Shown here: positions 40,960 to 49,916 of the stretch, one piece after another
How positions within the stretch are numbered: position 1 is the first letter of the stretch
Layout: each line of letters starts with the position of its first letter
Origin: DASRDE01 sp035938175
GTDB taxonomy: Bacteria; Vulcanimicrobiota; Vulcanimicrobiia; Vulcanimicrobiales; Vulcanimicrobiaceae
NCBI GenBank assembly: GCA_035938175.1
Contig: DASZHD010000010.1
Coordinates: 14,297 to 78,296 of the forward strand
Direction of reading: 5' to 3'
DNA length: 64,000 nucleotides
Translations under genes and position numbers: made by a program
Notes under the pieces: model-generated
What the model was told of the DNA's origin: nothing
The model's input: the letters and a program-made list of their open reading frames with translations, nothing else
Databases searched by the model: none

Positions 40960-42945
40960 ATGCTGCTTCGTATTGTGCTTGCCTTCGCAATGATGACGCT
41001 CGCGTTCCAGACGGCCCCGGCCGCCGTGCGCCCGTTGGGCGAGGACGACTTTCGGCGAATCGTCCAGCTCAGTTCGCCGGTACTTTCGCCTGACGGTAAG
41101 CGCGCGGTGTTCGTTGCGTCTCGCGTCAATTGGGATGAAGACCGCTACGATCGCGAGCTCATCCTCGTGGACCTGGCGATGCGCGCGCAGCGAAAACTCA
41201 CGTACGAACGCACGGGCCTGTCGGATCCCGCATTTTCGCCCGATGGAACGAGTGTTGCGTTCATCGCCGACAAAGGGTCGGGTGACGACGCAACCAGCCA
41301 AGTCTGGATTATGCCGTTGAACGGAGGGGACGCGCGTCCGGTTACGGACGCCAAGGACGGCGTCGACCAATTCGCGTGGCGCCCGGACGGGAAGGCACTT
41401 GCCTACGTCGCGAGCGATCCGAAACCGGAACGCAAGGGAGCGGCGAAATTCCGCGATAGTTTCGTCTTCACGACGGAACCCATAACGGCGCGCGAATTTC
41501 CGCGCCCGGCGCATTTATTCGTCACGGACCTCAATAGCGGACGCGCGCGTCAGCTGACGTTCGGTGCGCAAAGCGTCGCGGCCGGTGAAGGACAATCGAC
41601 GATTTCGTGGTCGCCCGACGGCGCGACGATCGCGTTCACCCTGACGCCGAACGCCATTCTCAACGACGAAAGCTATTCGCACGTGGCGCTGGTCGACGTC
41701 GCTACGAAAGCGGTTCGCCCTCTCACCAGCCACACCGCGTGGGAATCCAATCCGCTGTTCTCGCCCGACGGCAAACTCATCGCGTACGTGTACTCGAACG
41801 GCGACGGCCAAGTAAATCTCAATACCGTCTACGTCACGACGCCCGCCGGCGGAACGGGCCGGGCGATTTCGACGGCGTTCGATCGGAATGTTGCCGACGT
41901 CGCGTGGCTCGCGGACTCGTCCGGCGTCTATTTTCGCGCTCCGGATAGGACTGAAGCCGCGATCGTTCGCGCGCCGCTCGACGGCGCGCCCGAACGCGTG
42001 GACATGCATGGGGTGCAGATCGCGTCCGGACTCGACGGTGCGGTCGGCCCACAAGGAACGTTGGTCTTCGTCGGCGGTGAAACGAAAGGTCCACCGGAAG
42101 TCTATCTTCGCTCGCCGTCCGGATCCGTCGAGAAAATTACAACCTTCAACGATAACATCGCGCAATTGCATTTGGCGTCGGCAGAAACGATAACGTTTCC
42201 GACGACTACCGGCATTCAAGGCGACGCGGTCCTCTATACTCCGCCCGATTTTGTCGCGGGCCGCAAATATCCGTTGGCGGTGTTCATTCACGGCGGTCCC
42301 ACATCGGCGTCGACGACGCAGTTCGACTTTTGGTCGCAAGTCATGGCGGGGCACGGCTGGCTCGTCCTTCGTCCGAACTATCGCGGCAGCGACAATCTCG
42401 GGCTCGCGTATCAGCGTGCGGTACTGTACGATGCCGAGGATGGTCCCGGCAAGGACATCATCGCCGCGGTGAACGCCGTACGTGCGCGCGGCATCGTAGA
42501 CGATGCGCGCATCTCGGTTTCCGGTTGGTCGTACGGCGGCATCATGACCGCGTGGATGATCTCCAAATATCATGTCTGGAAAGCAGCCGTTTCGGGCGCG
42601 TCAGTCAACGACTGGTCGACCGATTACGGCGTCGCCGACGACAGCCTTTCCGATCGCGATTTGTTTCACGGCTCGCCGTACGCGACCGCGAATTCTGCGG
42701 AATGGCGCCGGGCTTCCGCGATCTCGTACGCGCACGACGTTACGACGCCCGTTCTCATACTTTCCGATGTCGGCGACAACCGCGATCCCTTCGCAACGTC
42801 ATCGATGTATTGGCGCGCGCTGCGCGACAACGGCAAAGACGCTACCTTGCGCGTATGGCCGGTGAATGGGCATTTCCCCAGCGACCCGGTCCGCACCGTC
42901 GACGTGTATCACTACTGGATTGGATACATCGCTCAGGACTATTAA
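40960..42945 (+). CDS. S9-family prolyl-oligopeptidase-like peptidase, secreted
   Basis: A 661-residue serine peptidase (acylaminoacyl/dipeptidyl peptidase type). Start ATG 40960 has GGGAGGA 10 nt upstream and yields a signal peptide (IVLAFAMMTLAFQTAPAA). The N-terminal two-thirds is a WD40-like/TolB-type propeller with repeated SPDG motifs (LSSPVLSPDGKRAVF, DPAFSPDGTSVAF). The C-terminal alpha/beta hydrolase has GWSYGGIMTAWM (Ser), SDVGDNRDPFA (Asp region) and VNGHFPSDP (His). The stop codon abuts the SCO1-like gene. Confidence 0.93.
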   Translation: MLLRIVLAFAMMTLAFQTAPAAVRPLGEDDFRRIVQLSSPVLSPDGKRAVFVASRVNWDEDRYDRELILVDLAMRAQRKLTYERTGLSDPAFSPDGTSVAFIADKGSGDDATSQVWIMPLNGGDARPVTDAKDGVDQFAWRPDGKALAYVASDPKPERKGAAKFRDSFVFTTEPITAREFPRPAHLFVTDLNSGRARQLTFGAQSVAAGEGQSTISWSPDGATIAFTLTPNAILNDESYSHVALVDVATKAVRPLTSHTAWESNPLFSPDGKLIAYVYSNGDGQVNLNTVYVTTPAGGTGRAISTAFDRNVADVAWLADSSGVYFRAPDRTEAAIVRAPLDGAPERVDMHGVQIASGLDGAVGPQGTLVFVGGETKGPPEVYLRSPSGSVEKITTFNDNIAQLHLASAETITFPTTTGIQGDAVLYTPPDFVAGRKYPLAVFIHGGPTSASTTQFDFWSQVMAGHGWLVLRPNYRGSDNLGLAYQRAVLYDAEDGPGKDIIAAVNAVRARGIVDDARISVSGWSYGGIMTAWMISKYHVWKAAVSGASVNDWSTDYGVADDSLSDRDLFHGSPYATANSAEWRRASAISYAHDVTTPVLILSDVGDNRDPFATSSMYWRALRDNGKDATLRVWPVNGHFPSDPVRTVDVYHYWIGYIAQDY

Positions 42946-43519
42946 GCGTGCGCTAGGCCCACTTGCGGCGATCCTTTGCCTGACGGCCGTCGCGTGCGCC
43001 TCTGCACCGGCGTTGCATGGCAGTGCGCTGAATCCACCGCGCCCGGCTCCGGATTTTTCGCTCGCGGATCAGTACGGGAGGCGGTTCGTGCTCTCTGGCG
43101 AGCGCGGTTTGGAAGTGGCGCTTTTTTTCGGCTATACGCACTGCACCGACGTCTGTCCGCAGACACTGGTACTGTTGCAAAAGGCACGATCGCTTGCATC
43201 GCTGACGCCGCACCGCATGACGCTCGTCATGATTAGCGTCGATCCGCAGAGGGACACGCGCGCCGCCTTCATCGCGTTTTTCAAAAAGATCCGGGTTGAC
43301 GCCGTTGGCCTGAACGGCAGCGCGCCCCGGCTTCACGCGGTGTATCACGCGTACGGCGTTTTCGCGCAGAGCGGCAAAAGCGGCGTAACGCATACCGACG
43401 CGGTGTTCCTCATCGACCCTCAAGGCCGGCTGCGCGAAGTTTTGGAACCGGATATGCCGCCGACGGCGGTTGCGCAAGATTTGCGCGCGATCGCCTCTAC
43501 TGCTGCGGCGGGTACGTAG
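42941..43519 (+). CDS. SCO1/SenC-family copper/redox protein, possible AUU start
   Basis: A thioredoxin-like copper chaperone for cytochrome oxidase assembly or redox defence. The copper/redox motif FGYTHCTDVCP (CxxxC) and the distal His in VTHTDAVFLID are present. Start is uncertain: ATT 42941 gives 192 residues beginning (M)KRALGPLAAILCLTAVACAS, an ideal lipoprotein signal, and overlaps the S9 TAA as ATTAA. TTG 42920 would add seven residues. No cytochrome oxidase genes lie in the window. Confidence 0.88.
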   Translation: MKRALGPLAAILCLTAVACASAPALHGSALNPPRPAPDFSLADQYGRRFVLSGERGLEVALFFGYTHCTDVCPQTLVLLQKARSLASLTPHRMTLVMISVDPQRDTRAAFIAFFKKIRVDAVGLNGSAPRLHAVYHAYGVFAQSGKSGVTHTDAVFLIDPQGRLREVLEPDMPPTAVAQDLRAIASTAAAGT

Positions 43520-44264
43520 GCGGCGGCGACGGGCTCGTGGCGAGCCGCGGATCGGGCGCGGCGGCTGGGAAAGCGATATTCTCGTACGCGGTGTCCGTAA
43601 TAATCGTAAACGTCATCGGACCAAAATGCTGCGGCGCGGTGTAGGTTGCATGCGTGATCACCCAGTGCCCTTCGAGCACTTGGTAATCGAGCGCGATGAC
43701 CTCGGCGTCGCGTTTGCTCCGCAACTCGATGTGCGAGGGCAGCTGCGTCTGCGGATCCACGACAACGTCCGAAACGCACATGTCGCCCGCGTATGCAGGC
43801 GTCGGAACGATCCGAAAGTGCGGCCGCGAATCGGTGGAATCCGGCAGATATGACGGATCCCAGAAACTCGCGTACGGCACGAACACGTTGACGGAAGGAT
43901 CCGGTTGTGGAACCGGCCACTGGCCGACGGGATACCGTTGCAGTGAAATCTGCACGTTTTTCAGATTCGCGTACCAGCTGAATCCGAAACCCTGCCCCAG
44001 CGGATCGAAGTACGGAATGATCGGAAACGCTTGACCGGTGCGCTCGGCGCCGTGCGGCAGATCTTGCATCACCGCAAAATCGTCGGCTTGCCGCACCGCG
44101 ACGGAACGGTTGATGTCCTGCGTCCGGTTGAGACTGGGTGCCGAGATGTGCGTGTGCTCTACGTACGTGATGTACGCCGGTGCATTCTGCACGTACGCCA
44201 CGGCCGTACGATTGATCACGTCAACAAGCGCAACGTCGGGCGGAAGAAGCATCGCCCGGGTCAT
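43497..44264 (-). CDS. Protein of unknown function
   Basis: Not recognised. I start at ATG 44264 (MTRAMLLPPDVALVDVINR; 255 residues); the frame continues to ATG 44336, but that would overlap the start of the divergent M20 gene at a CATG. Beta-rich sequence (YITYVEHTHISAPSL, HFRIVPTPAYAGDMC, VIALDYQVLEGHWVITHATY) recalls outer-membrane lipoprotein carrier-like or DUF-type barrels. No signal peptide is visible from this start. The Pro-rich C-terminus (SPSPPPTYPPQQ) overlaps the SCO1 gene end by 23 bp, tail to tail. Confidence 0.65.
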   Translation of the reverse strand: MTRAMLLPPDVALVDVINRTAVAYVQNAPAYITYVEHTHISAPSLNRTQDINRSVAVRQADDFAVMQDLPHGAERTGQAFPIIPYFDPLGQGFGFSWYANLKNVQISLQRYPVGQWPVPQPDPSVNVFVPYASFWDPSYLPDSTDSRPHFRIVPTPAYAGDMCVSDVVVDPQTQLPSHIELRSKRDAEVIALDYQVLEGHWVITHATYTAPQHFGPMTFTIITDTAYENIAFPAAAPDPRLATSPSPPPTYPPQQ

Positions 44265-44334
44265 TCGCGCTAGCGCCGAATGCTCCCCAGTGCGCAGGGC
44301 AGGGTCCGCTTTGCCCGCTTGCCAATGCGTCCGC

Positions 44335-45534
44335 ATGACCGCAATCTTGCCGGCTGAAGACGTCGTCGCGCGTGTAGTCGAACTGCGGCGCGAGATTCAC
44401 CGCCATCCCGAACTCGGCTTCGAAGAAACGCGCACGCAAGCCCTGGTTGAAGCCGAGTTGAAAAGCATCGGCGTCGAGCACCGCCGGATCGCAAAAACCG
44501 GCGTCGTCGGCATTATTCGCGGCGCCAAACCCGGGCGGACGGCCGGCCTTCGCGCAGATATGGATGCGCTGCCGATTACGGAGCGATCGGGCGAGCCGTT
44601 CGCGTCCGAAGTTGCGGGAAAAATGCACGCGTGCGGCCACGATGCGCATACCGCCATGCTCCTCGGCGCGGCGCGCGTTCTGCAAAACATGCGCGGCGAT
44701 CTGCACGGCAACGTGGTGTTGTTGTTTCAACCGGCGGAAGAAGGACCGGGCGGCGCGCAGCCGATGATCGACGAAGGCGCGCTGGACGATCCGAAAGTGG
44801 ACGCCGTCGCGATGCTGCACGTCGACGTGCGGCTTTCCGCGGGCGAGATCGGCATCACTCCCGGCCCGGTGAACGCTTCGGCGGATGAATTTTACGTGAC
44901 GGTGGAAGGGCGCGGCGGTCACGGTGCCTATCCGCACATGGCCGGGGATACGATTCCGGCGACGGCCGCGATGATCTTAGCATTGCAAAATATTGCGGCC
45001 CGCGAAACCGATCCGCTCAAGTCCGTCGTCGTCACCGTCGGTACGATCAACGGCGGTTACCGCAACAACGTGATCGCCGATGAAGTGAAACTCAGCGGAA
45101 CGTTCCGCGCGCACGATCCCGAAATTCGCCGCGGTTTGGAAACGCGTGCCCGCCGCATTTTGGACGGCGTTGCATCGGCATACGGCGTGCGCGCGAAGTT
45201 GGACGTGATCTACGGCTATCCGCCGGTCGTCAACAACGCCGAACTCGCGGAAAATTTCGCACGATTCATGCGCGCGCAGCCGAACGTCAAAGTCGAACAT
45301 CCCGCAGCGACGATGGGCGGCGAAGACTTTGCGTACTTTGCGCAGCGCGTTCCGGGCGTGCAAATTCGTTTGGGCGTGCGCAACGACGCTGCCGGGATCA
45401 CGCATTCCGGACACAGCGCGCAGTTTCGCATCGACGAAGCGGCGTTGCCCGTGGGAGTGCAAACGCTCGTGGCGTTTGCGCTGGGAGTAGGCGGTGGAGA
45501 AGTACCGCTTCCGTTGTCGAAGAACGGCGAATAA
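44335..45534 (+). CDS. M20-family amidohydrolase (aminoacylase / HipO-like)
   Basis: A di-metal carboxypeptidase-like hydrolase that cleaves N-acyl amino acids (hippurate, N-acetyl-diaminopimelate or similar). 399 residues. Metal ligands: CGHDAHTAML (Cys-Gly-His-Asp), PAEEGPGGA (catalytic Glu pair) and the C-terminal MGGEDFAYF; the dimerisation domain has RGGHGAYPHM. The N-terminal RREIHRHPELGFEE is typical of subfamily D. Start ATG 44335. Confidence 0.94.
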   Translation: MTAILPAEDVVARVVELRREIHRHPELGFEETRTQALVEAELKSIGVEHRRIAKTGVVGIIRGAKPGRTAGLRADMDALPITERSGEPFASEVAGKMHACGHDAHTAMLLGAARVLQNMRGDLHGNVVLLFQPAEEGPGGAQPMIDEGALDDPKVDAVAMLHVDVRLSAGEIGITPGPVNASADEFYVTVEGRGGHGAYPHMAGDTIPATAAMILALQNIAARETDPLKSVVVTVGTINGGYRNNVIADEVKLSGTFRAHDPEIRRGLETRARRILDGVASAYGVRAKLDVIYGYPPVVNNAELAENFARFMRAQPNVKVEHPAATMGGEDFAYFAQRVPGVQIRLGVRNDAAGITHSGHSAQFRIDEAALPVGVQTLVAFALGVGGGEVPLPLSKNGE

Positions 45535-45599
45535 GTCCACTACCCGTTGTGGACAAGCAGCGAAAAGGCACTATATGTAGTGTTGGAGAACGCTCGACG

Positions 45600-46109
45600 A
45601 TGGCTATTTTGCGCGAAGCCATTCCGCGCGCCGGTACCCGGGCGCTGGGTGCCGCCGTCGACATTCAGACGGGCGCCGAAACCGCTTTCAATCTGCTGTG
45701 CACGATCGAAAAATGGCCGCTTTGGCTTTCGTTTTTGCGAAGCGCCGAACTCGTGAACCCGAACGAGCCGCTCGGCCTGGGCGCCGAAGTGCTGCTGCGT
45801 TCCAGCGTACCCGGCGATGCGGAGCAGCTTTTTGAAGTCGATCACTTCATCACCAACCACCAGCTCTCGTTAGTCGGTGCGTATTCCGTCCGGCGCCGTC
45901 TGGATTTCCGGATCGAGCGGAAGACGACGCGCTGCAAGCTGCACGCCCGCGTCGAGTATCCGGCGTACGGCGGCCGTATCGCCGTCCTTTACGACGGCGT
46001 GCGCGCCGGACGTAAGCTTTCCGCTCAACTGGAAGACTCGCTCGTGCACTTCAAGCACTTGGCCGAGTACCGGGCCGACGCCAAAGACGAGCTGCTCGCG
46101 GACTTTTAG
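45600..46109 (+). CDS. SRPBCC / polyketide-cyclase-like protein
   Basis: A 169-residue START/Bet v1-like fold protein that probably binds a hydrophobic ligand. Motif FNLLCTIEKWPLWLSFLRSAEL is typical of 'cyclase/dehydrase' proteins. The start is ATG 45600 behind GGAGA; a GTG at 45549 is in frame but lacks a good site. No catalytic residue can be assigned. A palindrome CACTA-TATG-TAGTG (45569-45582) just upstream could be an operator or part of its promoter. Confidence 0.8.
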   Translation: MAILREAIPRAGTRALGAAVDIQTGAETAFNLLCTIEKWPLWLSFLRSAELVNPNEPLGLGAEVLLRSSVPGDAEQLFEVDHFITNHQLSLVGAYSVRRRLDFRIERKTTRCKLHARVEYPAYGGRIAVLYDGVRAGRKLSAQLEDSLVHFKHLAEYRADAKDELLADF

Positions 46110-46115
46110 CACTGT

Positions 46116-46145
46116 TTGACTGCGACTGCTAAGCCAGGGTATACT
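46116..46145 (+). promoter_or_regulatory. Promoter for the FmdB-type gene
   Basis: TTGACT (46116-46121), 18-bp spacer, TATACT (46140-46145): five of six in each box. The start codon at 46156 is only 10 nt after the -10 box, so the transcript would be almost leaderless. Confidence 0.7.
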
Positions 46146-46155
46146 TCTAGGCGAT

Positions 46156-46416
46156 ATGCCCCTGTACGATTACCAATGCAATAAGTGCGGCCACGTCGTC
46201 GAGGTCCGCCACGGGTTCGACGAAACGTATGGCGAGGCGTGCCCGTCCTGCGGCAGCACGCTGCAGCGCGTATTCAATCCGGCACCGATCGTGTTCAAGG
46301 GATCCGGTTTTTACGTTACGGACTCGCGCAAGAAAGAGTCGGGCTCCAAGGACTCCGCGTCCAAGGATTCGTCCGGCTCCGCGTCATCGTCCGGTTCCGG
46401 CGAGTCGGCCGCCTAA
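46156..46416 (+). CDS. FmdB-type zinc-ribbon regulatory protein
   Basis: An 86-residue protein of the FmdB/CxxC zinc-ribbon family: MPLYDYQCNKCGHVVEVRHG, then CPSCGSTLQRVFNPAPIVFKGSGFYVTD, the full family core. Cys pairs CNKC and CPSC bind zinc. The tail is Ser/Lys/Asp-rich (~25 residues). Members are thought to regulate transcription or assemble complexes; the role is not established. Its own near-consensus promoter places the start codon almost at the transcript 5' end. Confidence 0.93.
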   Translation: MPLYDYQCNKCGHVVEVRHGFDETYGEACPSCGSTLQRVFNPAPIVFKGSGFYVTDSRKKESGSKDSASKDSSGSASSSGSGESAA

Positions 46417-46422
46417 CGCCGC

Positions 46423-46758
46423 GTGAGCGCCTGGACGTGGGTGCTCGTCGCGCTATGCGCCGCCGGCGTTCTGGCCGCGGTCATACCGGCCATTTCCGTC
46501 GCGCTTGCAGCGTCCAAGATCTCCAAGCGGGTCGCTGCGCTCAAACAAAGCCGATTGTCGCTTTCACTGCAGTCGCTGACGATTCAGTCGAACCGGTTGG
46601 CGCAGCTTTCCGCGGACGCTGCGCTCCTGGTATCACGCGCGCAGACCGCCGTGGAAGCGATTCGCGCGAACGTCGAAATCATCAAAATGCCGCAAGCGCG
46701 CGACGCGCTGGCGTTCGCGGGAGAACAGATCCGATCGCTCGTCCGCGACTTGCGCTAG
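46423..46758 (+). CDS. Membrane-anchored coiled-coil protein
   Basis: A 111-residue product from GTG 46423. A single N-terminal transmembrane segment (WVLVALCAAGVLAAVIPAISVALA) is followed by a continuous helix with heptad-like spacing (VAALKQSRLSLSLQSLTIQSNRLAQL), similar in layout to DUF948-type proteins. Not assigned to a family. It starts 6 bp after the FmdB stop and likely shares its transcript. It ends 4 bp from the convergent methyltransferase gene. Confidence 0.7.
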   Translation: MSAWTWVLVALCAAGVLAAVIPAISVALAASKISKRVAALKQSRLSLSLQSLTIQSNRLAQLSADAALLVSRAQTAVEAIRANVEIIKMPQARDALAFAGEQIRSLVRDLR

Positions 46759-46762
46759 ACCG

Positions 46763-47968
46763 CTAGATCTTCGGCGGCTCCTCGTTTTCCGGCGGTTCCC
46801 AGTGCCACCCGGGCGGTGTTCCACCGGGCATCGGCGGAACGCCCGGTATCGGCGGCACACCGAACGGCGGCGGCTGCATCGGCACGTCGCCTCCCGGTAC
46901 GGCGAACGGGGCGCCGAAGGGCATTGACGGGGCGCCGGGACCGGGAGCTTCTCCGGGCGTTGCGGCGGGGAACGGCGGCACGCCCATGGGCGGCCCCGGG
47001 GGCGGTTGCGCCGACGGAGCGGGCTGCGGCGATGGTGCGGGTTGAGGCGTTGGAGTGGGCTGCGGTGCCGGACCAGGCTGCGGCATGGGCATAGGCTGCC
47101 CAAATCCGGGTGGGCCGACCGGCGGAAATTCGTAGCCGGTTTCGCGTGCCACGCGCCTTGGCGGTTCGGGCACCGGCGTGACGCTCTGCGCGGCCTTCGC
47201 CAGTGCCGGCGTCGGCGTCGGCTCTTCGCGCGGCGTGAAAATCGGTTGCGGCAGATCGCCGATTGCGGCGCCGCTTAGGACGAACCGCGCGGGCGGCAAA
47301 ATCAGCGTGTCGGTCCTACTTGCGATCGCGCGAAGCTCTTCTAATTCCCCTTCGGGCGCGTCCTCGGCTTTCATCGTATCGAGGAGCAGCGCGATCGTGT
47401 CGCGCAAGTACTCGCGCGGCGGAATCTTCGCAAAAGCAAAAACGTGCTGCGAGATGTCCGCTTTTACGGCTTGCAGCAGCTTTCTCCAGTATTCCAGCGG
47501 CTGATAGTATTCGAATTGTCCGAGTTCGCGTTTTGCTTGCGAATACAAACGCGCAATGCGTTTGCCCAGTGCGTCCGCGGGCGGACCCGGTTCCACGATC
47601 GATACTCGTTTTGCTACCCGCGCTAATTCGGAAACGATCTGCGCGTGAAAGAACGGGTCGGTTTCGTGCAGATAATGAAACGCGATCGCCAAATCGAACG
47701 TATCGGTTTTCGCGGGAATCAGCGACGTGCTTCCCTGAAGAACGGTCGCTCCGGTGTCTTCGAAATGGCGGATGACCGCTTCACGGTGCTCGATAACGGT
47801 GACGTCCGCACCCGCCTGTGCGGCGCGCTTGATCCAGCGTGCATCCTCGCCGAAACCGCAGAAGAGCACGCGCTGTCCGCTCTCAACGACGAGCGCGTCC
47901 CAGATCAGATTTTCGATGTAGTGGGACTCGCGTTCGAACTCGTGCGCCGAGTACCGCGGGCTTTCCAC
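46763..47968 (-). CDS. SAM-dependent methyltransferase with long Pro-rich tail
   Basis: A 401-residue product starting at GTG 47968. Residues ~1-165 are a class I methyltransferase fold: VLFCGFGEDARWIKRAAQAG (motif I), VTVIEHREAVIRHFED (motif II) and FDLAIAFHYLHETDPF (motif IV). Residues ~230-401 are extremely Pro/Gly/Met-rich with QPxP-type repeats and no predicted fold, ending GWHWEPPENEEPP. The substrate is unknown. The GTG overlaps the aroA TAG (TAGTG), so it is the last gene of the cys/aroA chain. Confidence 0.85.
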   Translation of the reverse strand: MESPRYSAHEFERESHYIENLIWDALVVESGQRVLFCGFGEDARWIKRAAQAGADVTVIEHREAVIRHFEDTGATVLQGSTSLIPAKTDTFDLAIAFHYLHETDPFFHAQIVSELARVAKRVSIVEPGPPADALGKRIARLYSQAKRELGQFEYYQPLEYWRKLLQAVKADISQHVFAFAKIPPREYLRDTIALLLDTMKAEDAPEGELEELRAIASRTDTLILPPARFVLSGAAIGDLPQPIFTPREEPTPTPALAKAAQSVTPVPEPPRRVARETGYEFPPVGPPGFGQPMPMPQPGPAPQPTPTPQPAPSPQPAPSAQPPPGPPMGVPPFPAATPGEAPGPGAPSMPFGAPFAVPGGDVPMQPPPFGVPPIPGVPPMPGGTPPGWHWEPPENEEPPKI

Positions 47969-49215
47969 TACGAGGCCTGCACTGCGCGAAGTTGTTCCAA
48001 AAATGACGGGAAACTCACGGCAATGCTGCTTTCATCGTCGATGCCCACCGGCCCCGCGCCCGCCGCCAGAACGGCTGCTGCCATAGCCGTGCGGTGATCG
48101 CCATGGGTCGCTATCGTCTCTCCGTCGCAGCTCGGCGTGCCGCCTTTAATCGCGATGCCGTTCGGCAGCGACTCCACGTCGATGCCGGCGGCGCGCAGAA
48201 GGCGTTCGATCGCCGCGACGCGGTCCGATTCTTTGTTGCGTAGGTCCGCTACGCCGGTGATCTTCGTTTCGCCGCGCGCGAATGCGGCAGCAACTGCAAG
48301 AACGGGAATTTCGTCGATCGCCCGTACGGCGACGTCCGGACCGATCGCGACCCCGCGCAGGCCTGCGCTGCGCACCGCGATATCGGCAACGGGTTCGCCG
48401 CTGACTTCGCGTTCGTTTTCCAAACGGATGTCGGCACCCATTGCTAGCAGTGCGTCCAGCAGCCCGGTGCGGCTGGGGTTGACGCCGGCGTTTTCGATAA
48501 CGAGAGAACTGCCCGGCGCGATCGTCGCCGCCACGATGAAGAATGCCGCCGCCGAAAAGTCGCCCGCTACGTCGACGTCGCGAAATGTCACGGGAGCCGA
48601 TCGCAATTCGACCGTCGCACGATCGAAATCGATGTCCGACCCGAAGTACCGCAGAAGCCGCTCGGTGTGATCGCGCGAACCGCGGTCGCCGGCGATCGAA
48701 ATGGGCACGTTTCCGAAAACACCGGCGAACAACAGAGCGCTCTTGACCTGCGCCGACGGTGAAAGCAAGATGAAGCGCGTGGTCTGCGCGCCGGCGTTGC
48801 CTTGAACTGTAGCGGGCAATTTGCCGTCGCTCGTTTCAATGCGCGCACCGAATGCGCGGAGCTGCGCCGCGACGGGTTCCATCGGCCGGCGCCGCAGCGA
48901 ATCGTCGCCGTCCAAACGCGCCCGAACGCCGGCTCCGGCACATACGCCCAAGATCATGCGCGCGGTCGATCCGGAGTTCATGCAGTCTATCGTTTCCGCT
49001 GCGTCGTGTAGCGCCGTTCCGTTTCCGGCTCCCAACGCCGCCAATGCCAGGCGCGTCGCTTCCACGTCGCGTCCCGGGTTCAGATTGCGAACTTCGATCG
49101 GGCTCGGACTGAGCGCGCTCAGAATCAACGCGCGGTGCGAAATCGATTTGTCGCCCGGCACGCGAATACGCCCGTTCAAAGGACCGGCGCTAAATCGCGT
49201 CGCTTGTGGAATCAC
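47968..49215 (-). CDS. aroA: 3-phosphoshikimate 1-carboxyvinyltransferase (EPSP synthase)
   Basis: Shikimate pathway: joins phosphoenolpyruvate to shikimate 3-phosphate. 415 residues from GTG 49215. Motifs: PGDKSISHRALILSALS, the NSGSTARMILGVCAG loop, DSLRRRPMEP and the C-terminal HGDHRTAMAAAV. It follows the Crp/Fnr gene after 2 bp. Association with a sulfate importer is unusual; co-transcription seems forced by overlaps with both neighbours. Confidence 0.96.
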   Translation of the reverse strand: MIPQATRFSAGPLNGRIRVPGDKSISHRALILSALSPSPIEVRNLNPGRDVEATRLALAALGAGNGTALHDAAETIDCMNSGSTARMILGVCAGAGVRARLDGDDSLRRRPMEPVAAQLRAFGARIETSDGKLPATVQGNAGAQTTRFILLSPSAQVKSALLFAGVFGNVPISIAGDRGSRDHTERLLRYFGSDIDFDRATVELRSAPVTFRDVDVAGDFSAAAFFIVAATIAPGSSLVIENAGVNPSRTGLLDALLAMGADIRLENEREVSGEPVADIAVRSAGLRGVAIGPDVAVRAIDEIPVLAVAAAFARGETKITGVADLRNKESDRVAAIERLLRAAGIDVESLPNGIAIKGGTPSCDGETIATHGDHRTAMAAAVLAAGAGPVGIDDESSIAVSFPSFLEQLRAVQAS

Positions 49216-49217
49216 GG

Positions 49218-49916
49218 CTATCCCCTTGCGTCGGGCGAAGTTGCGAAGACGGCGATCCGATCGCGGTCCAAATAGCGGATGTGGCCGCGCTCGCGCTTGA
49301 GCGCCGACGCCTCTTCGAGCGTGCGGATCAATCGCGCGGCGACTTCTTTGGTGGTTCCCGCCGCGGCCGCGATCTGCGCTTGCGTCATCAGCGGCAGCGT
49401 TCCTTTGCTGGGCAGCAGACCGGGCTTGTCGGAGCAGTGCTGCAGCAGGTACCGTGCCATGCGCGTCATCGTCGGAAGATTTACCTGGACGCCCAACAAT
49501 GCGGTTAACCCGCGCACGCGTTCGGCAAGCACCGTCGCGAGCAGAACGGCGAGCTTTGGATCCTCGTCGCAGAGTTGGCGCACGACGCGGCTGTCGATCG
49601 CCAAGTACTCCGCGCGTTTCGAGAGCACGACCATACGCGCCATGGTGTCGCGCGCGTCAAACATCCCGGAAACGCCGAAAAACTCGCCCGGTTCGACCTC
49701 CTGGTACAGATAGTCGCGATTGCCGCCTTCCGCAAACATCCCGAGCACGCCGTCGATCAGCACGCCGACGAACGGCCAGGTCTCCTCGGGCTTGTAGAGG
49801 GTCTGACCCTTACCGGCGCTGTGTTCGGTGGCGTTTTCGGCGAGCCGTGCGAACGTTGAGGGCTTCGCGCCGCGCAGCAGAGGGTTGGACTTAAGAAAGT
49901 CCTCGGCCGCGGTCAT
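49218..49916 (-). CDS. Crp/Fnr-family transcriptional regulator
   Basis: A 232-residue regulator with an N-terminal cyclic-nucleotide-binding-type beta barrel (EPGEFFGVSGMFDARDTMARM) and a C-terminal winged helix (MTQAQIAAAAGTTKEVAARLIRTLEE). It has no N-terminal Fe-S cysteine cluster, so it is not a classic oxygen-sensing Fnr. Start ATG 49916 overlaps the cysW TGA by 4 bp. Placement inside the sulfate transport operon suggests it regulates sulfur genes, which is an inference. Confidence 0.9.
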   Translation of the reverse strand: MTAAEDFLKSNPLLRGAKPSTFARLAENATEHSAGKGQTLYKPEETWPFVGVLIDGVLGMFAEGGNRDYLYQEVEPGEFFGVSGMFDARDTMARMVVLSKRAEYLAIDSRVVRQLCDEDPKLAVLLATVLAERVRGLTALLGVQVNLPTMTRMARYLLQHCSDKPGLLPSKGTLPLMTQAQIAAAAGTTKEVAARLIRTLEEASALKRERGHIRYLDRDRIAVFATSPDARG

